Assembly: GCA_030141605.1 (NCBI GenBank)
Contig: JAQGDQ010000135.1
Coordinates: 62,001 to 126,000 of the forward strand
Source of the DNA: Tubiluchus corallicola
Taxonomy: Eukaryota > Priapulida > Priapulimorpha > Priapulimorphida > Tubiluchidae
Direction: 5' to 3'
Length of the DNA: 64,000 nt
The translations under genes were made by a program, and so were the position numbers. Below, one piece after another: positions 50,036-60,094 of the stretch. Each line of letters begins with the position of its first letter. Position 1 is the stretch's first letter. The notes beneath the pieces were generated by a model. The model saw only the letters and a list, made by a program, of their open reading frames with translations. It was not told the DNA's origin and ran no database searches.

Positions 50036-50915
50036 CATCATTATCATCATCATCATCATCATCATTATTATTATTATTATTTTCTACCTTTTGATTTGTC
50101 ACAGTTAAAAACGTTTTATACATTGCAAGGACGAATAGCAAGTTTGTCCAAATCTTTAGAGTGTTTGCACAATAAATGGTGATACAATGCTTTTATTAGT
50201 CGAGTTAAATTAAAATGTACAAATGGTGAATAATTACTGTCGATCTTTGTTTTTTAAAGGTGCTTCGTCGCGCTCTCGCAGTCCTCATACAAGGAACAGC
50301 AATCGCGTTAAAACTAAACCGCAACGTAACCGATCTCGGTCCTTCACTAGACGCTCAAGGTCTGACTCAAAGAATAAGATTCAGCGACAACAAAGGGTTA
50401 AAAGAAACGTTTCTAAAAATAGTAGAAAAAGCCGCCTAGAAAAAAGGCAAGATTCAGGTGGAAGAACAACTTTTAGAGTTGTAAGCACGTCTCAGAAAAA
50501 GAAGAAAGTAACCAAAAACATTGGCGCACATGAAATTAGAAAGCCCATTAACGGAACCGCCGTTTTGTCCAACAAAATTGAGAAAAATATGTCCAAAAAA
50601 GGGACATCAAAGTCAATCCAGAGAGGAAGGGTTGCGACGAGAAAAGAGAAACCTGACGGTACAAAGAGTAACATATTCAAACAGCTAAGATGTGACACCA
50701 ACATTGAAACATGCCTAAAATGTGGCAAACAAAAGATGAGAGACCGAAGGCTGCCTGAAAAATCAGTTAGAGAAAGCGCAAGTATAGAAGATATGTCACG
50801 CACAAGCAAAGATGATTCAGTACGGCAAGGAGAATTATGTTTAAATAAGAAACTACCTAGCGCAAGAAGAATACCCAAAATGAAGGATGTAATTAAAAAC
50901 TTTGGGGTTTATTGA
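48842..50915 (+). CDS. Unrecognised 244-residue basic RS-rich protein, two exons, PIP-box-like N-terminus
   Basis: Exon 1 is 48842-48920 (ATG with G at -3; ends TTTACAG followed by GTTAGT) and exon 2 is 50260-50915 (acceptor TTGTTTTTTAAAG). The split Gly codon joins in phase 1. Residues 1-26 include IQRLIAYFKP followed by QPKRQRRP. This resembles PCNA-interacting peptides of the QTLxxFFKP type, which commonly sit at the extreme N-terminus of replication and repair proteins. Residues about 28-100 are Arg/Ser/Lys-rich (SRSRSPHTR, RNRSRSFTRRSRS), then Lys-rich, and the C-terminus is RRIPKMKDVIKNFGVY. The only cysteine cluster (CDTNIETCLKCGK) is not a complete zinc finger. AATAAA at 50987 is 72 bp past the stop. 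A nuclear role is inferred. An alternative is exon 2 alone from an ATG at 50223, which would lose the first 26 residues. Confidence 0.55.
48921..50259. other. Intron of the RS-rich gene
   Basis: A 1.3-kb AT-rich intron with a (TTA)n/(TCA)n microsatellite at 49984-50082. Nothing else was recognised. Confidence 0.5.
49984..50082. repeat. (TTA)n/(TCA)n microsatellite
   Basis: About 100 bp of TTA repeats with a TCA-rich middle. It accounts for a poly-Asn/Asp open frame on the minus strand. Confidence 0.95.
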
Positions 50916-50986
50916 GAAGAGAATTATTTTCGCACAGGAAGCTTTTTTAAGACAACTCATTTCTTAATCGGGCTCTGTAAACTTTA

Positions 50987-50992
50987 AATAAA
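50987..50992 (+). terminator. Polyadenylation signal of the RS-rich gene
   Basis: AATAAA lies 72 bp downstream of the TGA at 50913-50915. Confidence 0.5.
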
Positions 50993-53900
50993 TCCGCAGA
51001 GTCTATGTGAATTAAATAATAATTACAATGCAAATAACAAAAATAATAAATATGCAAACTGAAACTTCTCATTAGAACTGTTTTCTTATTTTGAGTGTGA
51101 ATTATAAAACGATAACTGTCAACTTTTCGATAGTTCGTGGAGTTTTGTGTGTGGTCAACTTATGGGTGTTCGGGATCGGAGTCGCTATGGCGAACATCAT
51201 GTTCCATCCCAAACCCCGTTCCCGAGCATCTTATCTCGTCCCGTCCCCGATGCCAACCCCGAACTGTAGAAGCTTATACTATTTAAAAGCAACCTTTATT
51301 TTGGTTTTCGAGGCATGTGAAGAAAAATTACCCATTTATCAAGTTACTTATTGTTTAAATTTCGTGATAATGTATTTCTTATTGAAATTTCTTAAATATA
51401 ACTGCATCGCGTGATTGCTACCTCTATTTTTTAAAATGCCTTGTAAATACTTTAAAGTAAATGCATGATTGGCTTTTCAATGCCCCGAGTGTATTCGACC
51501 CTCTATGAGTGTGATGCTTCTGGTGGGGTGTATTCGCAATAATGTTGGAACAATTTACGAAGAATACGAAGAATATATATCGTGTTATTCTTATTTCACA
51601 GTATTGCTACTAGTATCCTTTGATTCTTTTCTGCCTAAATATAGCCCAAACAAATTAAGTTTCTTAGTCAGTATACCTATAAGTCCATAATTATTCTTTC
51701 TAACAATTATTTCAATTTCAAGAAAAAAATTACTGTCTATCTTACATCTACTTATAGTATGTATAGCCTAGTGCAAGAGACACCACGTGGAAAGTACTTA
51801 TTGTTAGTACATGACTGAAGGTTTTATCATTGAGAGAATCACAGAATAATTAACGTATTTCGACCTAGCGAGCAGTGCGTTGGCACGCAATGATCCTTTC
51901 TTTGGCATAAGGTTCAGGCTTAAATACTTTACCATCGTTAGGCCTTGCAGAGAAAGAACGTTTACTTCTTTCAGTAAAATCTGTTTTGACGGCGGGTTTA
52001 TCGTTGTTGCACGGTGCACCAGTTTATCATAAGTGCAGTGTGAGTACTTGTGTGACTTAATTTGCGCGTGAGTGCTTAATCATCTGCCATAATGGGTGTC
52101 TCTTGAAGTCAGAGGGACACAATTTTTAAACTCTTCCACTAAAAGTCTAAGATCAACTGTTAATTTTGGTCAACTTCTTTTGACTTGAGCCACCTGAATT
52201 GGACTTTTTCTTTGGCAAATTATGCGTATTTTTGGTTACTGTTTTTTTTCAGGCTGTAGGTTTCTGGTGCTAATTCATAAGCTGCCAAGATTGTCTCCTG
52301 AGTTATGACAGTAGTCACTGCTTCGCTCAAGTGACATGGCCGTATATACATCTCTAGCGCTGCCATTTAAAACGTTTTGCAATAATAAGTAAAACATTTT
52401 TCACCTCCGTAGGCTTGTCGCAATTTTCTCAAAACGCAAGAAGTAACATTTTCTGTCACAACAGTCAGAACAGCAAAATGTCGTAACAGGCCTCTATCCA
52501 ACTCTACCCAACCATCGCGCTGTCAACTACTAATGCTAATGCTACTAACTACAAACTACTAATGCTACCCAACCACCGTCCTATCAGTCGCTAACCCTTC
52601 ACACAATAAATAAATAAATAATTACACAATGAAAATTTCACATTAATAGCATACATTAAATTAAATGAACATTTAGCTAAAAGCCTAAGCATTAAGAATT
52701 AGGAATTTTAAATTGTTAATTAGTGTCAGAAAATAAGGCTAATAGGAGTCATAAAGTTAAAATTCATAAAAATCATAAAGAAAAATTTGAAACGTTAAAG
52801 TTAAAAACCAGTTAAAAGTTATTTACTAAATACAACAAAATTATATTGGTAAGATGACATGTTAGATTAAAAGTGCCAAAAGTTAAAGTAGTAATAAAAG
52901 TTACACCCGATTCAAAACAGTGATTATGAATAAAAAAACATAAGGTCAATAATAAGGTGATTAAAAAAGACTAAAATCAGAAAGATAAAACTTAAGATTT
53001 GAAAAACGACACAACAGACTAAAATGTAATTTTATTTAACGTATATGTATATTATGCATATACGCAGTATATGTATACAATAGTCTCTTTGAATTTGAAA
53101 AATGTATCAGGTCACAAGGTTTTCACTTTGGCTGACATAATTATTTTAAGCCGATACAAGATTTGATCTAGGTCTGCTTACGGTCTCTTGCAAGGATTGA
53201 TTCTTTTTGTGACCGTTTTTTCAAAACTTCCGCGTACTTGTACCAGATAAGAGATTAACCTGAAAATAAGTTAGTGTTTACATTGTAGTATACCCGCCTC
53301 CACGCAAATAAAAGCATTGCGTTAGGACTAGTTGTTTAGTTAGTTAAGTCACTTATATATAATAACCCCTAAACTACTAGAAACATTAACAATAAATGAC
53401 TGTGGTTCATTTGATTTCCAAACTAATAATTATTTGATAAAAAAAGAAGATATTATTAATTATAAGGTGATCATACATGCATAGTCAGAAACGGGATTAC
53501 ATGTTAAGCTTTCCCATGATTATTAAGGCAACGTGGTGGGAGAGTTGAGTGCTTGGGGGTAGGCTTGTTCATGTGCGTACAGCAGCTTTCAATTTTGCTT
53601 TCAATTACCTGCTTTCAATTTTGGCTATTTTCTAATTCAGTTAGGAAAACACACCTTTCACAAAGAATTATTCTACATTAATTCTTCAAAATTTGAGCAA
53701 AACTAGTTTTTGTAAGTCGCAATTGGACAAGAGAGCAAAAGAAAATTTGTAATGAATTGCGAAGTTCTCAAGAAAATAACCGGTTACATTTTGAGTGCCA
53801 ACTGCCAAGAAGTTTCTCTCAACGTCAGGTTACCTTATGGAGGTGTCACTGTTTCCTTTCAAAACAAACGAAAGCGTAGTGTTCATGTAGTTTTCAAAGT

Positions 53901-55855
53901 TTCCATAAAATACTGTGATGAGAGTAAGAATACGTAACGCACGATTAATGATGCGTTTTCTTGACTGTACATTGCCCTTAATGTGGCACAAAATTCTATT
54001 GTGCATCGCAAATTTCGATTGTTAGGTTGAGATATCGTGCAGAGAAAGTTTGCTTTGCTGCGTGTTGAAAAAAGCTTTGGACCAGTATAGCACAACAAAA
54101 ATCAGCTCAGGAGGAAAATAATGAATTTGAAGCAGCTATTCCTACAGATTTTGTATGTCGTCAAAAAACTGTAACGTAACAAGGAAAATTGACGCAGTTA
54201 TTGTTAACAGTCGAGCTATCTTGTTGTTATCAAAAATTATATAGACTTTATTTTATTTGTTTTTCTATTTTATGTGACAAATTTATTAAAGTCGTATATT
54301 CCTTTAATAGGTTTAACATCAACTTAACAAAAGAAGAAAAGAAAAAGAAACAAAATGCGTGTAACAAAACGGTATTTTTTATTTAAAACGTTTTCTCCCA
54401 ATGACGGTATAAACCCAAAGCATTTATATCATGGCCCAAACGGTATACGTGAAAGACACTAAACCTGAAAAAGTTGAAATACAACCTCGATTTGAACTAG
54501 GGTGCTTTAGATCACCGGGCCATCGTACTTCCGTAGTCAAGGGCGTCCAAAGTTTATAACTGGCCAACTCATTGATTAATATGGTATATTTGCAATACAC
54601 GTACAAATCTGATGAAAAGCACAGTTCATTCATCCTCACATGCTCCTACAGAATGCCAAAACAAACACTAATTTTAGAAAAACCGATACAGTTTTTCTGT
54701 ACCATATAGTTTACACTATAGTTTCTCTTTAAATAAGAAATTTTGAAACGAGTTTACGATTTCACGTATACCACGTCGCTGGTCAGGTCAGTTGATTCCT
54801 CTGCGAATTATACAGGTCACCAGGTTGAGACAGTAGCAAAAAATCGAGAAAGAACGGCATGGAAAGTGTCTCTGTGCGCATGCGTGTTTGCGTGTACAGC
54901 TAGGATGAGATCTCAGACTTACTCTTGGGCTAGTAGCTCAAAAGTAGAGGGTGCGAACTGAAACTAGCACCTCCCACGATTAGCTCGTAATCAGTTTTTG
55001 TTGCTTTGTTTTGTGTGTAATTATTATATTCTCTCTTATAATCTGTTTGTCTTGTTTATTGTCCTAGCGTAAACGCTTTATTCAACAAAATGTTGTTTCT
55101 CATCATCATCAAATTTATCAGTATAAATCTTATATGGGGTCTGTTTCAGTCAGTTTACCGTTAAAGGACAATAAAAGGGGTACCTAAAGTAGGTTTCAGA
55201 AAAATCGCCTTAAGAAATTATATTACTTAAGAGCAATTTTATGCGTATATCGTACTTGCGTTGAAAGGACTTTTTGTTTGTTTTCATTTTAAATCTCCCG
55301 CAATACAGTTCCGACGGGGCCATTACACGACGTCATCTACTACGCAAACGTAAATCAGGGGAAGAAAAAGAAAATTTAAATTATGTCTCAAAAGGTCTTC
55401 TAGGCAAAGTTATGTTACTTAGCATTTCGCTTACCTGCTTGAAAGACTTATGTAGCTAGAAAAGAAAACTATTAATTATTTAATCTGCTTTCATCAATTG
55501 TTGAAATGTTCATCAACTGCTCACCCTCCAGGATGCATTACTCACTAACCAAAAATGTATTTTTAATGTTATTGATACGATACGGTAATTTTAAATTTTG
55601 CTTAGTTAGTCTCGTGTGCACTACGAATGCTCTGATTATTTTTTCAAACTTTATAGACTGCTACCTAAACTTGTTTCAAATGACTTATTGTCAAAATGGT
55701 TGCGTCTAACGGTGATCGCGGGAGTTTAAATTTACATACTTTATGCAGCGTTCTTGCCGATTCAAGTCTAATATGCAAAAAGGCAGTATGTAAGTGGTAT
55801 AAAATTTCAATACGAACTTTTTAGGCTTTATGCAAGTTGAGGGTTTTCTTGTGCT
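50993..55855. other. Mostly noncoding interval
   Basis: It contains the second copy of a dispersed 24-bp repeat (51166-51189), a minus-strand open frame of 52 codons at 51865-52023, a purine/A-rich degenerate tract (52610-53000) and a 61-codon ATG-started frame at 53752-53937. None is a recognised gene. Confidence 0.5.
51166..51189. repeat. Short dispersed repeat, copy 2
   Basis: It matches 35652-35675 at 22 of 24 positions. It is followed by a C-rich stretch with repeated CCCCG/TCCCG units. Confidence 0.55.
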
Positions 55856-57385
55856 TTAACTGTTTAGTATTAACAAAATTCTCTGCTTCATTCTGTTCAG
55901 CAATGAATTTCTTAGATAAAGAGCTCTCTCGTCTTTGACTAACTGGTACTGAACAACACCTTGCCAGTGTTTAGGATTATAGTGATGTAGAAATCCCGCA
56001 GTTGGATCGACCAAGAATGGCTTGTCCTTCAACCGAGCATGCTTCCAAACTCTGTGAATACCTTGTAAAAGCACGAATTTCGGTCTGACTATGACCTTTG
56101 ACCTGTGATTTCGTGGATGAAAAAAAGACGTTCTTTGAGTGCTCGACAGGAAAAAAGACAGCGTCTCCAAGCGCTCACTGTGCAAAGTTTCTGCCAAGCT
56201 CGGTACGGACGTGTTTGCAACGTTGAAGAAAGTATTTCTGAACATGTAGCTTCCAACATTGGTGCCATTTTGCTGCTTGGGAAGTCTGTGCAAAAGTTCA
56301 GACAAGGTATAAATACCCTCAGCATGAGGGAAAATCATCTCGTCCATATCACAGATTATCAAATATTCGAAGTTGAACATATTACTATATAAGCAGTCAT
56401 GAATTGAAGACAACTGTGCGGCGGTTCTTAACCGAAATGGCTTCATTTCCGGTGGTTTGACCACGCCCTTGTGCGTTACGTTTGCGTCGCGTATGTTCCA
56501 GTCAGTAATACGCACGTAATTACTTGACGCGTACGACGACATGACTCGATTCACTTCGTGAGCCGCAGAGCCATTATATAACATTACCACATCCACACCA
56601 AGTAATCTATATGTCTCAATAACTTCGATCAAATGAACACTGTTTTCGTAGTTGCCAACAATTGGCGCTACGCACGCACCAAGTTTATACTGCGGAGTTG
56701 GATTAGTCCGTCTGTTCAGAATGCGCATGGTAAAATTAGACACGATAGAAGAAGACGAAGAAACACTAACGAATTCAGGAATATAACCAGTCTTGCCAAT
56801 AAAACAAAGAAACAGTACGGAGACATCCGGATTCTTCGTATAGCGATTCTCACGTACGTCGTGTCGCTGTGCAGCCACAACGGTGACAGCAGTGTCACCG
56901 TCATTCCACAAGTGGCAAAAGAGTGGAAATGAGAAATTTCTGTCTGCGGCAGCAACGATGATGATGATATTACCTAAGGCCTTAAAGCGCCTTTCAAGAA
57001 AAGCAGAAAAAACGACAACGGGATACCGCATGTCCACGTATTGCCACTTGTGGTTGAAAATCTTCGAATGTGAGTCTGTTTCAGTCTTTTCCTCGCGAAG
57101 AATGTCATCGTTGTGAGGGCGACGATTCACAGCATCACTCGAGGATGAAGAATTTGTTAAAAACTCATCTTTGTCAGCTCTTATTTCATCTGCTTCGACT
57201 TGAGAATGAAAATACGTAACATTTCCATGATTTCCCACGTCTGTCCTTTTACTGTTAGAAACTGTTTCAATTTCCTCGCGATTCAGATGCCAATTATCGT
57301 TGGTGGAAAACGTGTAAATCACGAACACAAAAATAACAAGCGTCACCGCTGCACGAGAAAAACAATAACTATGATCAACTTCCAT
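55856..57385 (-). CDS. GT92 (DUF23) family glycosyltransferase, intronless
   Basis: A 509-residue type II membrane protein. It has a short N-terminal tail, a membrane segment at residues 12-26 (AAVTLVIFVFVIYTF), an acidic Ser/Asn-rich stem to about 110, then the enzyme domain. GT92 landmarks are ACVAPIVGNYEN and IEVIETYRLLGVDVVMLYNGS (234-273), DCLYSNMFNFEYLIICDMDE with the metal-binding DMD at 346-348, KVIVRPKFVLLQGIHRVW (430-447) and FLHHYNPKHW (465-474). Known members such as nematode GALT-1 transfer galactose to N-glycans; donor and acceptor here are unknown. Golgi location is inferred from topology. The start is the first ATG and puts the anchor at the N-terminus. A TATAAT box lies about 65 bp upstream (57447-57452). 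The AG just before the ATG could also be an acceptor for a 5'UTR exon. Confidence 0.9.
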   Translation of the reverse strand: MEVDHSYCFSRAAVTLVIFVFVIYTFSTNDNWHLNREEIETVSNSKRTDVGNHGNVTYFHSQVEADEIRADKDEFLTNSSSSSDAVNRRPHNDDILREEKTETDSHSKIFNHKWQYVDMRYPVVVFSAFLERRFKALGNIIIIVAAADRNFSFPLFCHLWNDGDTAVTVVAAQRHDVRENRYTKNPDVSVLFLCFIGKTGYIPEFVSVSSSSSIVSNFTMRILNRRTNPTPQYKLGACVAPIVGNYENSVHLIEVIETYRLLGVDVVMLYNGSAAHEVNRVMSSYASSNYVRITDWNIRDANVTHKGVVKPPEMKPFRLRTAAQLSSIHDCLYSNMFNFEYLIICDMDEMIFPHAEGIYTLSELLHRLPKQQNGTNVGSYMFRNTFFNVANTSVPSLAETLHSERLETLSFFLSSTQRTSFFHPRNHRSKVIVRPKFVLLQGIHRVWKHARLKDKPFLVDPTAGFLHHYNPKHWQGVVQYQLVKDERALYLRNSLLNRMKQRILLILNS

Positions 57386-57446
57386 CTGCGATGTGGAGGC
57401 ATTGCCCGACTACCGCAGCACAAGAAATGAAACGCGCGTTGTGCCC

Positions 57447-57452
57447 ATTATA
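57447..57452 (-). promoter_or_regulatory. TATA-like box upstream of the GT92 gene
   Basis: CTATAATG lies on the minus strand, about 65 bp before the start codon, in a locally CpG-containing stretch. Position and sequence are plausible for a core promoter. Confidence 0.3.
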
Positions 57453-58215
57453 GCATGCTTCCCTCCACGCTAGGTAGCGCAGCTGAGGTTTTTATGAATT
57501 CGTCATAGCGTGAAATGGAAGTGGTTCCTCATTCCTCATAACAATTGAAAGCAATGGAAGTGGTTCGAAGAACATAATTTTAAAGTTAAATGATCTATAA
57601 ACAAGTCATTAAAGTTCAACTGTTTGACGCCTTGGTGGACTATATAATGCTACTGCAAATTTGCAGTGTTTATAGGGCCAGTAAGTTTAGTACACTTTGG
57701 GCGCAGATAAATAAATTAACAAGCCTAGCAACTATTTTCACGCGCTGTCGTTCAAATCTCTCATAACTGTTCTTGCAAATAATTTTTATGCTGTTTGTCA
57801 ACCATGGGCAGGGTATACTTAAAATAGATGACTGTGGTGGCACCGGATACTATCTCTCGATCAAAGATCAGTAATCCTGTGCGAGTACAATGTTTTATCT
57901 ATACAGTGTAGGCCTACTTGTTGGCTGCACTTCTTACAGCTCCTCGCTTTATGCTTAAATACGCGATAAATTGATCATTAATTTCAGTGATTGTAGTCTT
58001 AAGTATTCATGAAGAGGATATGGCCTACTTGTGATTGCTTTTTTTGACCCGACTATAGTGTTTTATGTCATTTACTAAACACTTATTTACTAGATTTAGT
58101 TAGTGCTAAACATCTTATATTTTGTATAACTTATCGTTTGTAATTTTAATTAATTTTCTGGTAGCACAGCGTCATTGGTCCATATTTTTCGTGTTTAATG
58201 CGCTTTATAAATTGG

Positions 58216-58220
58216 TAATA

Positions 58221-58314
<94 letters not shown>
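58216..58314. repeat. (AAT)n microsatellite, about 33 uninterrupted units
   Basis: Uninterrupted AAT units span about 99 bp. Such purity suggests the locus is recent or highly mutable. It explains a poly-Asn open frame. Confidence 0.97.
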
Positions 58315-59155
58315 GCAATAACTTTGTGTGTGTCAAGTTCAATTTATTACCTCAGAAGAAACTTTAGTGAAGTATTTGTAATACCTTATTGTTAATTCTG
58401 AGATTAATAAAATATGTTTATACAAAATAATAGTAATAATATGAGGCAACAGACCGGCATACGCCCATAAGCAACCACTTGGCTAATAACCTCAACAAGT
58501 TCAGCAATATTTTGTTTTCTAATTTATTTACATTGACTTTTTGAATACGGCATCTAGTTCTCGTCAGCCAACAGCAGGTGTTATTATTAAAGTTGAATGA
58601 TTGTAGCGAGACTGACACCTAGCAAATTGCTAAGGATAATTGCTAAAAAAAAGGACAGCAAAAGGACAAAGACACTTATTCACAGTCGCTGGGACAACAG
58701 ACAACATTGGCCGTCGGCTACTATAAGCGACTCTTAACGAATACAAAAAATTAGTAATCTTGAGATTTTTTGTAGATGTAGTACTTTGTTGTTTATTTTG
58801 TGCTGCGCTCTGTTGCAGACTGAAATGTTATTGTACGTGCCCAGATGCGTTGTATTATTGTATGTGAATTCGTCTAAAATGGCACGGGATTGATAATTGT
58901 TTAACTGAAACTGGAAAGCACACTATGTCCAGGCGATGTATGTGTCCAAAGTTTCTCTTTTAATTTTCAGCTGGTTGATTGAGTGTCATGTGTCTTATGT
59001 TGAAATTAAACTGTCGTTCATCGCCGTTGCCAGTAAATCGGACGTTTTGATTACAAGCTTGCATTACTTCATTTACGTTCCCTACGTCCAACATTTTCAA
59101 TGGCGAAATTTATAAGTAGTAGCTTTATTAGCACACATCGTGCGATTTTTTTTCA

Positions 59156-59157
<2 letters not shown>

Positions 59158-59201
<44 letters not shown>

Positions 59202-59370
59202 CCTTCTCTCTGTGTTTGCCGCTCTTCTTCTCTTGTCGTTCTCTTTTCCTGCCTCCTTTCCCTGTCTTTCTATCACACTCCCTCTCTCCTTTCTTTCTCT
59301 CCGTCTCTTTTCTTTCCTTCATCTCTCCTTCCTCGTTCTCCTTACTCATTCACTTTTCCTCTCTTTTCTT
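59158..59370. repeat. (TG)n run followed by a pyrimidine-rich tract
   Basis: About 21 TG units (59158-59199) are followed by roughly 170 bp of almost pure C/T with TTCTCT and CCTTTC motifs. All open frames here are low-complexity artefacts. Confidence 0.95.
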
Positions 59371-59514
59371 CTCAAATGTTGTCAATAATGGAAGCTTTTC
59401 TGTGACATTGTTCAATTGAGCTCTCATGTAGTTTTTGAGACTGTAATCCTAGTCACGGTTTTTGAACAATTAAAGCTCGTTTCAAACCACTCAAAAATTT
59501 TTATGAATAAGGTA

Positions 59515-59520
59515 TTTATT
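59515..59520 (-). terminator. Polyadenylation signal (AATAAA)
   Basis: AATAAA on the minus strand, about 115 bp past the TAA of the exon at 59633-59887. Confidence 0.4.
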
Positions 59521-59632
59521 TAACAAAATAAACCATCACTCTTACAAAAAAAATCTACTCTTTATATCAAAATCAACGCGTCACAAGTTTTTGGTGACCT
59601 TGTTTTGTCATGTAAAATCATCATGGTGATAT

Positions 59633-59887
59633 TTAAATGGTGATAATCGTCAGAGTGGTGATTAAAATCATGATGGCAATCACAGCTTGTGCAAAACTGA
59701 TAAGCACAGTTGAGCTACTTCCGTTTTTTATCACATCTGTGGCAGAGAGATTGTCCGTATCAGTTATAAAAGCATTCATTACGATGTTATTGTTGTCCTT
59801 AATTCTGACAATGACACCATTAATAACAATAATCTTTGCGTCACTAGTGACAATTTCAGTTTTACGACGTTGATAGAAATTGTCAGT
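59633..59887 (-). CDS. Orphan terminal exon encoding a GPI-anchor-like C-terminus
   Basis: A good acceptor (GGCTTTTCAG) precedes 84 codons in phase 0 and a TAA. No ATG opens the frame, so it must be a downstream exon. It begins TDNFYQRRKTEIVTSDAKI. It ends with NGSSSTVLISF and a 20-odd-residue hydrophobic tail (AVIAIMILITTLTIITI), the layout of a GPI-attachment signal: small residues, short spacer, hydrophobic end. It lies 208 bp past the stop of the Thr-rich gene on the same strand and has its own AATAAA. It could be an alternative last exon of that gene or belong to a neighbour. I could not identify a strong phase-0 donor to join it. Confidence 0.45.
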   Translation of the reverse strand, partial: TDNFYQRRKTEIVTSDAKIIVINGVIVRIKDNNNIVMNAFITDTDNLSATDVIKNGSSSTVLISFAQAVIAIMILITTLTIITI

Positions 59888-59919
59888 CTGAAAAGCCACA
59901 CATTTAAGACACCATATCC

Positions 59920-59925
59920 TTTATT
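59920..59925 (-). terminator. Polyadenylation signal of the Thr-rich gene
   Basis: AATAAA on the minus strand, about 170 bp past the TGA at 60095-60097 and before the next acceptor at 59888. Confidence 0.4.
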
Positions 59926-60094
59926 ACTTCAGTAATCTCCATAAAACAAGCCGTTCTCTCAGCACGCAGTAAATTTTACGTTCACACAGACGCAAGCGTG
60001 TTCACATACATCATTGGGCAATTAAGTGATGCCGTTGAATACAGTTAAGTAGCGTTTTTACGTGATTTTGCTACCATGCATCACTGTGACTGTT

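Larger units (their letters stand above)
57386..59632. other. Intergenic interval
   Basis: It contains an (AAT)33 microsatellite, a (TG)n run followed by a long pyrimidine tract, and a polyadenylation signal for the minus-strand exon at 59633-59887. No gene was recognised. Confidence 0.6.

Noticed and set aside
50223-50259. ATG at 50223 as the start of the RS-rich protein
   Set aside because: It lies within the polypyrimidine/acceptor region, and the upstream exon joins in phase with a better start. It is kept as an alternative because transcript data are absent.
59100-59419. Val/Cys- and Ser/Phe-rich frames, and a Thr/His frame on the other strand
   Set aside because: They are products of the TG repeat and pyrimidine tract.
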